From: an uncultured Eubacteriales bacterium
GTDB lineage: Bacteria; Bacillota; Clostridia; Peptostreptococcales; Anaerovoracaceae
Direction of reading: 5' to 3'
Assembly (NCBI GenBank): GCA_902798745.1
Contig: CADBXM010000005.1
Span: 29,768 to 93,767, forward strand
DNA length: 64,000 bases
Translations under genes and position numbers: made by a program
Notes under the pieces: generated by a model
Database searches by the model: none
What the model was told of the DNA's origin: nothing
Seen by the model: the letters and a program-made list of their open reading frames with translations, nothing else
Part shown: in pieces, positions 1 through 10,015 of the stretch
Layout of the letters: each line of letters opens with the position of its first letter
Position numbering within the stretch: the first letter of the stretch is position 1

Positions 1-3
1 CGC

Positions 4-1320
4 ATGGGAGTCAAGGCAATCAAATTCGGCGGCTCATCGGTCGCAGACGGAATACAGCTCGGAAAGATCAAAGACATAATCGAAGCGGATCCTGAACGCC
101 GTTTCGTCGTGGTATCTGCGCCGGGAAAGAGATTCAGCGCTGACAGCAAAATCACAGATCTTCTTCTCATGTGCAAGGCACAGGCGGACAGCAACATACC
201 TTATGAACAGCTTTTCCAGGTGATCGAAGACCGCTATAACGCTATATCACTTCAGCTCGGTATAGATGTGGATCTGAGCGGTGAATACGAAGAGATCCTC
301 AAAAATCTTAACGAAGGATGCAGCAAAGACTATATCGCGAGCCGTGGTGAATACCTTTCGGCAATACTGATAGCGGAATATCTTGGCTATGACTTCGTTG
401 ACACCTGTGGCCTGATCCTTTTCGATGGCAAAGGAAGACTCCTATCCGAAGAAACCAATGATGCCCTTTCTGAAGAACTTTCAAAGCATGAGCGCGCGGT
501 TCTCCCTGGCTTCTACGGAAGCAGAGCGGATAACGGTGAAATAAGAGTATTTTCACGCGGAGGTTCCGACGTCACAGGCGCTCTCGTAGCACGTGCAGTG
601 AATGCCGACATATATGAGAACTGGACAGATGTGTCCGGCCTTCTGATGGCTGATCCTCGCATTGTTAAGGACCCACTGCCTATCGAGTACATATCCTATC
701 TTGAGCTCAGAGAGCTTTCATACATGGGAGCCAGCGTTCTTCATGAAGACGCGGTCTTCCCTGTAAGGCTCGCAGGGATCCCTATCAACATCCGAAATAC
801 AAACGCTCCTGATGATCCGGGGACAATAATTACGACCGAGGGCTCATATCGAGATGATAAGCTTCTTTCCGGTATCGCGGGCAAGCAGCCGTTCACGGTA
901 ATAAGCATTTACAAGAACATGATGAACAAGGAAGTCGGTTTCGTGAGAAGAACTCTCGCTGTGCTCGAAGACCTCGGCATCAGTTTTGACCACATACCTA
1001 CCGGTATCGACTCTCTCTCCGTGGTAATCGAGAGCGCTGAACTTGAAGACCACCTAGATGAAGTGCTCGCTGAATTTGAGCAACGCCTCCATCCGGATGA
1101 GATAAGTGTCGTTTCAGACATCGCGATGATAGCCGTAGTAGGCGCCGGACTCAACAGAAAAATCGGTGCGGCAACAAAGATCACAGGCGCCCTTTCAGAC
1201 GCGGGCATCAACATTCGTATGCTCAATCAGGGAATCAGCGAGATAAACGTTATCATCGGTGTCGACTCCCCTGACTTTGAGCCGGCGATTCGTGCGATTT
1301 ACGAAGCATTCACCTTATGA
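4..1320 (+). CDS. Aspartate kinase (monofunctional)
   Basis: Phosphorylates L-aspartate with ATP, the first step toward lysine, threonine and methionine. The 438-residue product opens with the kinase motif KFGGSSVADG (residues 7-16), has SRGGSDVTG at 184-192 and the WTDVSG segment near 207, then two C-terminal ACT-type regulatory regions (about 297-365 and 372-438) that in this family bind feedback amino acids. Length matches stand-alone clostridial aspartate kinases. The ATG at position 4 is used as start, but its ribosome binding site lies outside the window, so a slightly earlier start cannot be excluded. Its stop overlaps the next start by 4 bases (ATGA), so it is probably co-translated with the PnuC gene. 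Identification is firm; which amino acid inhibits it is not visible. Confidence 0.93.
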   Translation: MGVKAIKFGGSSVADGIQLGKIKDIIEADPERRFVVVSAPGKRFSADSKITDLLLMCKAQADSNIPYEQLFQVIEDRYNAISLQLGIDVDLSGEYEEILKNLNEGCSKDYIASRGEYLSAILIAEYLGYDFVDTCGLILFDGKGRLLSEETNDALSEELSKHERAVLPGFYGSRADNGEIRVFSRGGSDVTGALVARAVNADIYENWTDVSGLLMADPRIVKDPLPIEYISYLELRELSYMGASVLHEDAVFPVRLAGIPINIRNTNAPDDPGTIITTEGSYRDDKLLSGIAGKQPFTVISIYKNMMNKEVGFVRRTLAVLEDLGISFDHIPTGIDSLSVVIESAELEDHLDEVLAEFEQRLHPDEISVVSDIAMIAVVGAGLNRKIGAATKITGALSDAGINIRMLNQGISEINVIIGVDSPDFEPAIRAIYEAFTL

Positions 1321-2003
1321 AGCTCTGGAACTACTTCAGCACATTTGAGAAATTATTATGGCTGGTCTCATTTGTCGCGGTAGTGATCTCGTTTCTGATC
1401 TTTGACCGCGAAAACATGCTGACACTTGTTGCTTCTGTCATAGGAGTAACATTTTTGATTTTCCTAGCTAAGGGAAATCCGATAGGCCAGTTTTTGACTA
1501 TCGTCTTCAGTGTCATGTACGCCATTATTTCGTATTCTTATGCGTACTACGGCGAAATGATAACCTACCTTGGCATGACAGCTCCAATGGCCCTTCTTGC
1601 CCTGATAGCGTGGCTCAGACATCCTTATAAGGGGAATAAAGCCGAAGTAGAAGTAAACACGATCTCCAAAAAAGAGGTCGTGTTCATGTTCGGACTTACC
1701 GCGGTCGTAACGGTCGTATTCTATTTTATTCTGTCAGCTCTCGGCAACGCGAACATAATCCCGAGCACCATCTCGGTCACAACGTCTTTTCTCGCGTCTT
1801 ATCTGACTTTCCGCAGAAACCATTACTATGCTCTCGCGTATGCGTCCAATGATCTGGTGCTGGTCGTGCTTTGGACTCTGGCTACAATGACCGATGTGCA
1901 CTACGTTCCGGTACTGATCACTTTCATCTGCTTCGCGATAAACGATTTTTACGGATTCATCAACTGGACGAAGATGAAGAAAAAACAGGCGCAAGGCCTG
2001 TGA
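1317..2003 (+). CDS. pnuC: PnuC-family nicotinamide riboside (vitamin) transporter
   Basis: Integral membrane protein of 228 residues with about seven hydrophobic segments and the late family signature NDFYGFINW, which points to PnuC-type facilitators that import nicotinamide riboside for NAD synthesis. Related Pnu transporters carry riboflavin or thiamine, so the substrate is inferred from family resemblance only. The start overlaps the stop of the aspartate kinase gene, which is unusual company, and no NAD salvage gene is next to it. The last codons overlap a hairpin that acts as terminator for glmS on the opposite strand; the two stop codons are only 4 bases apart. Confidence 0.8.
   Translation: MKLWNYFSTFEKLLWLVSFVAVVISFLIFDRENMLTLVASVIGVTFLIFLAKGNPIGQFLTIVFSVMYAIISYSYAYYGEMITYLGMTAPMALLALIAWLRHPYKGNKAEVEVNTISKKEVVFMFGLTAVVTVVFYFILSALGNANIIPSTISVTTSFLASYLTFRRNHYYALAYASNDLVLVVLWTLATMTDVHYVPVLITFICFAINDFYGFINWTKMKKKQAQGL
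1979..2001 (-). terminator. Rho-independent terminator of the glmS operon, inside the 3' end of pnuC
   Basis: On the minus strand a 6-bp stem (ACAGGC pairing with GCCTGT, 1985-2001) is followed by six T residues. It follows the glmS stop directly and lies wholly within the last codons of the convergent pnuC gene, so the lysine- and glutamine-rich C-terminus of PnuC is encoded by terminator DNA. Confidence 0.6.
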
Positions 2004-2007
2004 TTTC

Positions 2008-3876
2008 CTACTCGACTGTAACGGATTTCGCAAGATTTCTCGGCTTATCCACATCGAGCCCCCTGGCTATACTTGTGTAATAACCAAGTAGCTGCAGCGG
2101 TATGACCGCAAGACTTCCGGCAAAGTGCTCATCCGTTTTCGGAACATAGATGGTAAAGTTCACATAGTCCTCAACGTTGTAGTTGCCGTTGCTTGTGACA
2201 CCCATCAGATACGCTCCGCGCGCTCTGCACTCTTCCATATTGCTGATGGTCTTCTCCAGTAAGCCCTCCTGAGTCAACAGTCCTATAACAAGAAGCCCTT
2301 TTTCAACAAGGCTGATCGTTCCGTGTTTGAGTTCTCCCGCCGCATACGCCTCACTATGTATGTAGCTTATCTCTTTCATCTTGAGACTTCCCTCAAGACT
2401 TATCGCGTAATCCAGCCCTCTTCCTATGTAGAACATATCACGCGAATTGGAATGCTTTGAGGCAAACCACTGAATACGCTCTTTGTTTTCCAGAGCGCGA
2501 CTTATCTTCTCAGGAAGAGCCAGCAGCTCCTCTATGTAATAATCGTAATCGTTCTTTTCCAGCTTACCTTTTGCGTCAGCCAATGCCAGTGCCAGCGTGT
2601 ACATTGCCACAAGCTGGGCGCTGTAAGCCTTGGTAGTAGCAACGGATATCTCTGGTCCGGCAAGCGTATATAAGACATTGTCAGCTTCTCTGGCTATGGT
2701 CGATCCTACCACATTGACTACCGCCAGTGTACGTATCCCACGCTCTTTCGCCGCTCTCAGCGCCGCCAAAGTGTCAGCAGTCTCACCCGATTGTGATATG
2801 ACGATAAACAACGCGTCTTTATCAAGTAGTATCTTTTTATATCTGAATTCCGATGCCAGTTCAGCTGTTACCTGTAATTCCGCGAGATCCTCGATCACAT
2901 ACTTTCCTACCATACCTGCATGCCATGCAGACCCGCAGGCGGCGATATGGACTTCGGAGATGTCCTTGAGCACATCCGGAGTCAGTCCCGAAACAGACAA
3001 ATCGACCCGATTATCCTTGATCACGCTCGCGAGAGTGTCCCTTACAGCATCCGGCTGCTCATGGATCTCTTTGATCATGAAGTGCTCATATCCGCCCTTC
3101 TCGGCGGCGGCTGCATCCCATGTGATGTGTGTGCTTTCCATTTCGACCTCATCACCGTTGAGATCAAAGAAATGAGCCTCTCCCGGAAGGATCCTCACTG
3201 ATTGAAGGTTGTCTATGTAGTATATGTCTCTTGTGTACTTAAGTATCGCAGGCACGTCGGATGCGAGAAAAGTCTCCCCGTCAGCCACGCCTATGACCAT
3301 AGGGCTGTCTTTTCTTGCCGCGTATATCTCTCCCGGATAGTCCTTGAACATCAGCGCCAGAGCGTAAGAGCCGCGCACACGCACCATCATCCTGTTGATG
3401 GCATCGATAGGTCCGATCTTATACTTTTTGTAGTAATAATCGACCAGTTTGATGACTACTTCAGTATCAGTGCTGCTGTAGAAGGTATATCCGTTTCCGG
3501 TCAGCTTGGCTCTGAGCTCTTCATAGTTTTCGATTATACCATTATGGACTCCAACAACATCGGATTCCACAGGTCCCGATGCGGATCCCGTAGCATTACC
3601 GCTGACATGAGGATGAGCATTGCTTTGGCTCGGTTCGCCGTGCGTCGCCCATCTCGTGTGGCCGATACCGCAAGTGCCCGGAAGAGCAGCGCCATTATCG
3701 ATCTTTTCCGCAAGATTGCGAAGCTTTCCCGTAGCCTTCACGACTTCAGCAAGTGAATCGCCATCTCTTACAGCCAGTCCGGATGAGTCATATCCTCTGT
3801 ATTCGAGTTTTGAAAGGCCTGCCAGCAATACAGGCGCTGCCTGCTGTCTTCCCGTAAACCCAACTATTCCACACAT
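2008..3876 (-). CDS. glmS: Glutamine--fructose-6-phosphate aminotransferase (isomerising)
   Basis: Makes glucosamine-6-phosphate from fructose-6-phosphate and glutamine, the entry to peptidoglycan amino sugars. The 622-residue protein starts MCGIVGF, with Cys2 becoming the N-terminal nucleophile of the class II glutamine amidotransferase domain; RWATHG and HNGIIENY follow. Two SIS sugar-isomerase domains cover about 290-620, seen as AACGSAWHAG and SQSGETADT, and the C-terminus LAKSVTVE is typical. An AGGAG site precedes the ATG. Only 21 bases separate it from purB, so there is no room for the glmS ribozyme found in many Bacillota; it appears to be the last gene of the nucleotide operon. Confidence 0.97.
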   Translation of the reverse strand: MCGIVGFTGRQQAAPVLLAGLSKLEYRGYDSSGLAVRDGDSLAEVVKATGKLRNLAEKIDNGAALPGTCGIGHTRWATHGEPSQSNAHPHVSGNATGSASGPVESDVVGVHNGIIENYEELRAKLTGNGYTFYSSTDTEVVIKLVDYYYKKYKIGPIDAINRMMVRVRGSYALALMFKDYPGEIYAARKDSPMVIGVADGETFLASDVPAILKYTRDIYYIDNLQSVRILPGEAHFFDLNGDEVEMESTHITWDAAAAEKGGYEHFMIKEIHEQPDAVRDTLASVIKDNRVDLSVSGLTPDVLKDISEVHIAACGSAWHAGMVGKYVIEDLAELQVTAELASEFRYKKILLDKDALFIVISQSGETADTLAALRAAKERGIRTLAVVNVVGSTIAREADNVLYTLAGPEISVATTKAYSAQLVAMYTLALALADAKGKLEKNDYDYYIEELLALPEKISRALENKERIQWFASKHSNSRDMFYIGRGLDYAISLEGSLKMKEISYIHSEAYAAGELKHGTISLVEKGLLVIGLLTQEGLLEKTISNMEECRARGAYLMGVTSNGNYNVEDYVNFTIYVPKTDEHFAGSLAVIPLQLLGYYTSIARGLDVDKPRNLAKSVTVE

Positions 3877-3897
3877 ACCTATTCTCCTCTGCGCGTG

Positions 3898-5313
3898 TTA
3901 GATATCCAGTTCTTCATCAGATTTTGATGCTTTTTCCAGTATCGGTTTCAACTGTTCCACGTATCTTTCCACCTGCTCTGCGCATCTGCCGGTGTACTGA
4001 TGAGGGTCCATTAGCTTTTCAAGCTCTTCTAAAGACAATCCCAGAGAAGGCTGTTCTGAGAGTTTCTTCAGGAGTTCTCCGTCACGGCCTTCTTTTAATG
4101 CGGCTGTCGCTTCCATGGAGCATTTCCTTATGATCTCATGGATCTCTTGCCTGTCCCCTCCTTTTTTGACTGCTTCCATCATAATGTTTTCGGTAGCGAT
4201 AAACGGCAGATAATCCCTTAGTGTCTTATCGATCACCTTTTCATTTACGACCAGACCATTGCTTACATTCTTTGCGATCCTGAGAATGGAGTCACAGCAC
4301 AGGAAACCTTCCGGAAGCGATATGCGCCTGTTGGCCGAGTCATCCAAAGTCCTCTCGAGCCACTGTGACTGGGCAGTCATAACGGAATTCATCGTGTCTG
4401 CCATAAGGTATCTGGCGAGTGAACATATCCTTTCACATCTCATCGGATTTCTCTTATATGCCATGGCCGATGAGCCTATCTGATTCTTTTCGAACGGCTC
4501 TTCTATCTGTCTGTCATGCTGAAGGAGCCTTATATCCTGAGCCATCCTGTAGCAGGATTGAGCTATGGACGAGAGGCAGTTCATGATCCTTACGTCCGTC
4601 TTTCTCGGATATGTCTGTCCTGATACCGGGAATACCTCGGTGAATCCGAACTTTTCGGCTATGATGCTGTTCATGCCGTCTATCTTATCTGTGTCGCCTT
4701 CGAACAGATCCATAAAGCTTGCTTCTGTTCCGGTAGTTCCGCGGCATCCGAGGAACCTGATATTACCAATGGCAAATTCCAGCTCATGATAATCGGACTC
4801 AAGATCCTGCAGCCAAAGCGATACTCGCTTTCCCACTGTAACAGGCTGCGCCGGCTGGTAGTGAGTATAACCGAGCGTCGGCACGTCTTTATACTCAAGA
4901 GCGCATTCCGCAAGATTGGCCATCAGCGCCCTTAATTCTTCTTTGATATATTTGAGCGCGTCCCTGTAAATGATCAGATCCGCGTTATCTGTCACGTAAC
5001 AGCTGGTCGCTCCGAGATGTATGATACCTGCAGCTGAAGGCGCCGCTTTGCCGTATGCATATACGTGCGCCATAACATCGTGCCTTACTTCTTTTTCTCT
5101 CTTTGCCACCAGATCGTAATCTATATCGTCTAAATGAGCCTTGAGTTCCTCCACCTGCGCTTCGGTGATCCCAAGTCCCTGCTTCATCTCTGCCTCGGCC
5201 AAAGCCGCCCATAGCCTGCGCCATGTGCCGTATCTCGTATCATTCGAGAACAGCTTAAGCATATAGTCTGATGCATATCTGGATGAAAAAGGCGATTCAT
5301 ATCTGTCTCTCAT
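3898..5313 (-). CDS. purB: Adenylosuccinate lyase
   Basis: Cleaves adenylosuccinate to AMP and SAICAR to AICAR, acting twice in purine synthesis. The 471-residue product belongs to the fumarase/aspartase fold and carries the signature GSSAMAYKRNPMRCERI around residues 281-297, whose flexible loop holds the catalytic serine. An early HDVMAHVYAYG and a TSCYVTDNAD segment match PurB. The length fits the longer form of the family, about 470 residues. It starts 9 bases after purA and ends 21 bases before glmS. The site before the ATG is weak, suggesting translational coupling to purA. Confidence 0.96.
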   Translation of the reverse strand: MRDRYESPFSSRYASDYMLKLFSNDTRYGTWRRLWAALAEAEMKQGLGITEAQVEELKAHLDDIDYDLVAKREKEVRHDVMAHVYAYGKAAPSAAGIIHLGATSCYVTDNADLIIYRDALKYIKEELRALMANLAECALEYKDVPTLGYTHYQPAQPVTVGKRVSLWLQDLESDYHELEFAIGNIRFLGCRGTTGTEASFMDLFEGDTDKIDGMNSIIAEKFGFTEVFPVSGQTYPRKTDVRIMNCLSSIAQSCYRMAQDIRLLQHDRQIEEPFEKNQIGSSAMAYKRNPMRCERICSLARYLMADTMNSVMTAQSQWLERTLDDSANRRISLPEGFLCCDSILRIAKNVSNGLVVNEKVIDKTLRDYLPFIATENIMMEAVKKGGDRQEIHEIIRKCSMEATAALKEGRDGELLKKLSEQPSLGLSLEELEKLMDPHQYTGRCAEQVERYVEQLKPILEKASKSDEELDI

Positions 5314-5322
5314 TACTGGTTC

Positions 5323-6600
5323 TCACTTTCTTATAATGATGCTCTCTCTTTCAGGACCGACTGAAACGTAGCTTATCGGACATCCGATCGCTTTTTCTAT
5401 CATGATCACATAGTCCTGCGCCTCTTCAGGCAGCTCGCTGAATTCTCTGACACCGGATATGTCTTTTTTCCAACCTTTTACATACTCGATCACAGGCTTT
5501 GCGTCTTCCAGAGCCAGAGGGAACGGGAATCTGTCAGTCTCTTTCCCATCTACGATATATTTGGTGCACACCGGTATCTCATCCATACAGCTGAGCACGT
5601 CGAGCTTGGTGAGGGCCACCTCTGTAGCAACCTGCACCTCAACACCGTATCTTGAAGCTACCAGATCGATCGGTCCGACCCTTCTAGGTCTTCCTGTCTT
5701 TGCACCGTATTCGTTCCCGGCTTCTCTCAGCTTCTCGGCTTCTTCACCGGACATCTCGCACACGAAAGGTCCTTCTCCGACGCATGTCGAATAGGCCTTG
5801 CAAACTCCGATCACATCATCGATCTTAGCAGCAGGAAATCCCGATCCAATAGGAGCATATGCAGCCATTGTATTTGAGGAAGTCGTATAAGGATAAATGC
5901 CGTAGTCAAGATCTCTTAATGAACCGAGCTGTGCTTCGAATAGTATCTGCTTGCCGCTTTCGCTCGCGTTTTTGAGATACGCTCCCGTATCCGCTACAAA
6001 TGGTTTGATCTTTTCGCAGGACTCATTTACCCACTTTTCAATTTGCTCCAGAGTGTATGGCTTGTATCCGTATACCAGTTCCAGAGTCAGATTCTTCCAT
6101 TCCATGATATCGATCAGGTGGGCCATGAGTTTCTCAGGATAGAATAATTCGCCCGCCAGCACGGTCTTTTTCTGGTGCTTATCGGAATAGAACGGTGCTA
6201 TACCCTGTTTGGTCGAACCGTATTTCTTATCCTTGAGTCTCATCTCCTCAAGTTCATCCATATCCCTGTGCCACGGGCCCAGCAGAGACGCGCGGTCACT
6301 TATCATGAGATTATCTGGAGTAATTGATACACCCTTGCTTCTGACTTCTTCTATTTCTGTCATAAGGTTCTCGGGATCGAGAGCCACTCCGTTGCCGAGG
6401 ATATTCATGACTCCACTGCGGAATATACCTGATGGCAGAAGATGCAGGGCAAATTTCCCAAGGTCATTTTCAACGGTATGGCCGGCGTTTCCGCCTCCCT
6501 GGAACCTAACTACGACATCATATCTCTCTGTAAGAAGGTCTACCATACGGCCTTTGCCTTCATCTCCCCAGTTGATTCCTACGATCGCGCAATTTGACAT
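5323..6600 (-). CDS. purA: Adenylosuccinate synthetase
   Basis: Couples IMP to aspartate with GTP hydrolysis, the first committed step to AMP. The 425-residue protein starts with the phosphate-binding loop GINWGDEGKGRMVDLL, then GGGNAGHT; later GIDLVA-like and TGRPRRVG segments are typical of PurA (seen as KTGRPRRVGPIDLVASRYG). It sits 4 bases after purC and 9 before purB, so the operon holds both AMP-branch enzymes side by side. An AGAGG site lies 9 bases before the ATG. Confidence 0.97.
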   Translation of the reverse strand: MSNCAIVGINWGDEGKGRMVDLLTERYDVVVRFQGGGNAGHTVENDLGKFALHLLPSGIFRSGVMNILGNGVALDPENLMTEIEEVRSKGVSITPDNLMISDRASLLGPWHRDMDELEEMRLKDKKYGSTKQGIAPFYSDKHQKKTVLAGELFYPEKLMAHLIDIMEWKNLTLELVYGYKPYTLEQIEKWVNESCEKIKPFVADTGAYLKNASESGKQILFEAQLGSLRDLDYGIYPYTTSSNTMAAYAPIGSGFPAAKIDDVIGVCKAYSTCVGEGPFVCEMSGEEAEKLREAGNEYGAKTGRPRRVGPIDLVASRYGVEVQVATEVALTKLDVLSCMDEIPVCTKYIVDGKETDRFPFPLALEDAKPVIEYVKGWKKDISGVREFSELPEEAQDYVIMIEKAIGCPISYVSVGPERESIIIRK

Positions 6601-6604
6601 GATA

Positions 6605-7480
6605 TTAAACCTCTAATTCTTTTCCCGTCAGTTTCTTATATGCTTCGAGATACTTTTCACGTGTCTTCTCGATCACTTCATCGGTAAGTTTATTTCCGTT
6701 ACCCGGATTCGACTTCAGCCAGTCCCTTACGTACTGCTTGTCGTATGATGGTTCTGCCCTGCCCGGAACGTATCCGTCGAGCTGCCAGAATCTGGAGCTG
6801 TCAGGCGTGAGCACCTCATCGCCCAATACTATGTTCCCCTCTTCATCCAGGCCAAACTCGAATTTGGTGTCAGCAATGATGATCCCCTTGCTGAGAGCAT
6901 ACTCAGCGCATCTTGAGTAGATCTCGATACTGATGTCCTTTATCTTTTCCGCGTAGGTCGTTCCCTTTCCCGGATACAGCCGCTCTAGAGTCTCCTTGCA
7001 CTTATCAAAGCTTATCTGCTCATCATGAAGGCCCTGCTCGGCTTTTGTCGTAGGTGTGAAGATCGGTTCAGGAAGCTTGTCCGACTCCTTGAGCCCCGCA
7101 GGGAGCTCTATTCCCGACACCTTGCCTGTTTCTTTATAGCTCGCATATCCCGATCCGGAGAGATAGCCTCTTACGATACACTCGAACGGAAGCATGGACA
7201 GTTTCCTGCACTTCATGGATCGGCCTTTGTAATACTCTGTCCTGAAGAATTCCGGCATGTCACCTGTATCTGTCGATATCAAATGATTAGGCACGATATC
7301 CTTTGTGAAACCGAACCAGAATTCCGACAGCTTATTCAATACACGACCTTTATCGGGCACAGTGCTGTCAAGGATGACATCAAAAGCGGATATCCTGTCA
7401 GTAGCCACTATTATCATGTATTCCCCAAGGTCGTAAACGCTTCTGACCTTTCCTTCCATTGCAGGCTTATAAGATTCCAT
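6605..7480 (-). CDS. purC: SAICAR synthetase
   Basis: ATP-dependent ligation of aspartate to CAIR in purine synthesis. Residues YDLGEYMIIVATDRISAFDV near the N-terminus and GKGTTYAEKIKDISIEIY in the middle are characteristic, and the 291-residue length fits the bacterial-eukaryotic long form. A longer frame begins at 7492, but GGAGGT lies just upstream of the internal ATG at 7480 and within the first codons of the longer version, so 7480 is chosen. Purine genes before purC in the pathway (purF, purL and others) are not in this window. A hairpin occupies the 89-base gap from the dapF-like gene. Confidence 0.95.
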   Translation of the reverse strand: MESYKPAMEGKVRSVYDLGEYMIIVATDRISAFDVILDSTVPDKGRVLNKLSEFWFGFTKDIVPNHLISTDTGDMPEFFRTEYYKGRSMKCRKLSMLPFECIVRGYLSGSGYASYKETGKVSGIELPAGLKESDKLPEPIFTPTTKAEQGLHDEQISFDKCKETLERLYPGKGTTYAEKIKDISIEIYSRCAEYALSKGIIIADTKFEFGLDEEGNIVLGDEVLTPDSSRFWQLDGYVPGRAEPSYDKQYVRDWLKSNPGNGNKLTDEVIEKTREKYLEAYKKLTGKELEV

Positions 7481-7520
7481 TCCTACCTCCATCTGCCTCT
7501 GTATTTATAGACCTTAAGAA

Positions 7521-7552
7521 CCCCTTATCAAGTTGATTAGTTTGATAAGGGG
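7521..7552. terminator. Strong hairpin between the dapF-like gene and purC
   Basis: An 11-bp stem pairs 7521-7531 with 7542-7552 (CCCCTTATCAA with its complement, loop of 10). The T-rich tail (CATTTTTTAT) lies on the plus-strand side; on the minus strand, in which all flanking genes are read, the tail is only TTCTTAAGG. It may terminate or attenuate transcription between the dapF-like gene and purC, or protect a processed mRNA end. No known purine riboswitch pattern is visible here. Confidence 0.5.
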
Positions 7553-7569
7553 TCCATTTTTTATATCGA

Positions 7570-8376
7570 TTATATATCGATCTCACCCGTCTCAACAGTT
7601 TCGGCGTAACCCGTAATGAAGCAGTGTCCGGTCACTTCATCGATATCGATGGTAAGATCTCCTCCCGCAAGATGCACAAGTACAGGAAGACTCAGAATTT
7701 CATTTGCTTTACCTGCTACAACAGAAGCTGCAGCACCTGTAGCGCACGCAGGAGTTTCTCCATCACCGGTCTCCCATGCGAGCATACTGATCTCATGCGG
7801 GCTTATGATCTTGATGGTCTCAGTAGCTACTCCGCCCGGGAAAATACCGCTGTTTTCAACCGCCTCAGCTGCCTGCTCGATCGGAAGATCCTGGCCTTCC
7901 TCAAGGAACACAACAGCATGTGCGCTGCCTATATCGACCTTTTCATAAGATATCATTTCGCCTGTTGCTTTGTTGCTTGCTACGCCACGGCCTTTAGTGA
8001 CCGCGCTGCCCATATCTACCGTTACACTGCCGACAATTCCATCCTTTACCTCAAAAGTTGCATCTCTGAGCCCGGCATCTGTATCGATACGCGCGCGTCT
8101 TCTGTGCGCAGGTATGATTTGGTGCTCATATATATATTTGACAACACATATGACCCCGTTACCATACATCTTGCCTTTAGCCCCACTTCTATTGAACATA
8201 GTCATAAGTACATCAGCTCTGCGGGATGGTTCTATAAGTATCAACCCATCGCTTCCGATGCCTTCGTTCAGGTCAGCCAGCTTAATAGCAAGCTTTCTTG
8301 GATCTCGTACTTGTTCTTCATAACAATTGATATAACTGTAATCATTTCCGCATGCCTGCATTTTTGTGAATTTCAT
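7570..8376 (-). CDS. DapF-fold epimerase homologue with altered active site
   Basis: The 268-residue product aligns along its whole length with diaminopimelate epimerase: MKFTKMQACGNDY at the start, GSDGLILI at 41-48, and GETPACATGAAAS around Cys211. However the first catalytic Cys of the usual MCGNG motif is Tyr here (KMYGNG, Tyr71; codon TAT), the GNPH motif has become GSAH (150-153), and the WERG substrate Arg is Thr (WETGDG). These residues hold and racemise diaminopimelate in true DapF, so another substrate or a non-catalytic role is likely. The frame extends to 8487, but AGGAGG sits just before the ATG at 8376. Located between pyrG and purC, with no lysine genes nearby. Confidence 0.8.
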   Translation of the reverse strand: MKFTKMQACGNDYSYINCYEEQVRDPRKLAIKLADLNEGIGSDGLILIEPSRRADVLMTMFNRSGAKGKMYGNGVICVVKYIYEHQIIPAHRRRARIDTDAGLRDATFEVKDGIVGSVTVDMGSAVTKGRGVASNKATGEMISYEKVDIGSAHAVVFLEEGQDLPIEQAAEAVENSGIFPGGVATETIKIISPHEISMLAWETGDGETPACATGAAASVVAGKANEILSLPVLVHLAGGDLTIDIDEVTGHCFITGYAETVETGEIDI

Positions 8377-8392
8377 TTCGTTCCTCCTAGTC

Positions 8393-10015
<1,623 letters not shown>

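Noticed and set aside
3877-3897. glmS ribozyme upstream of glmS
   Set aside because: Only 21 bases separate purB and glmS, too few for the ribozyme.
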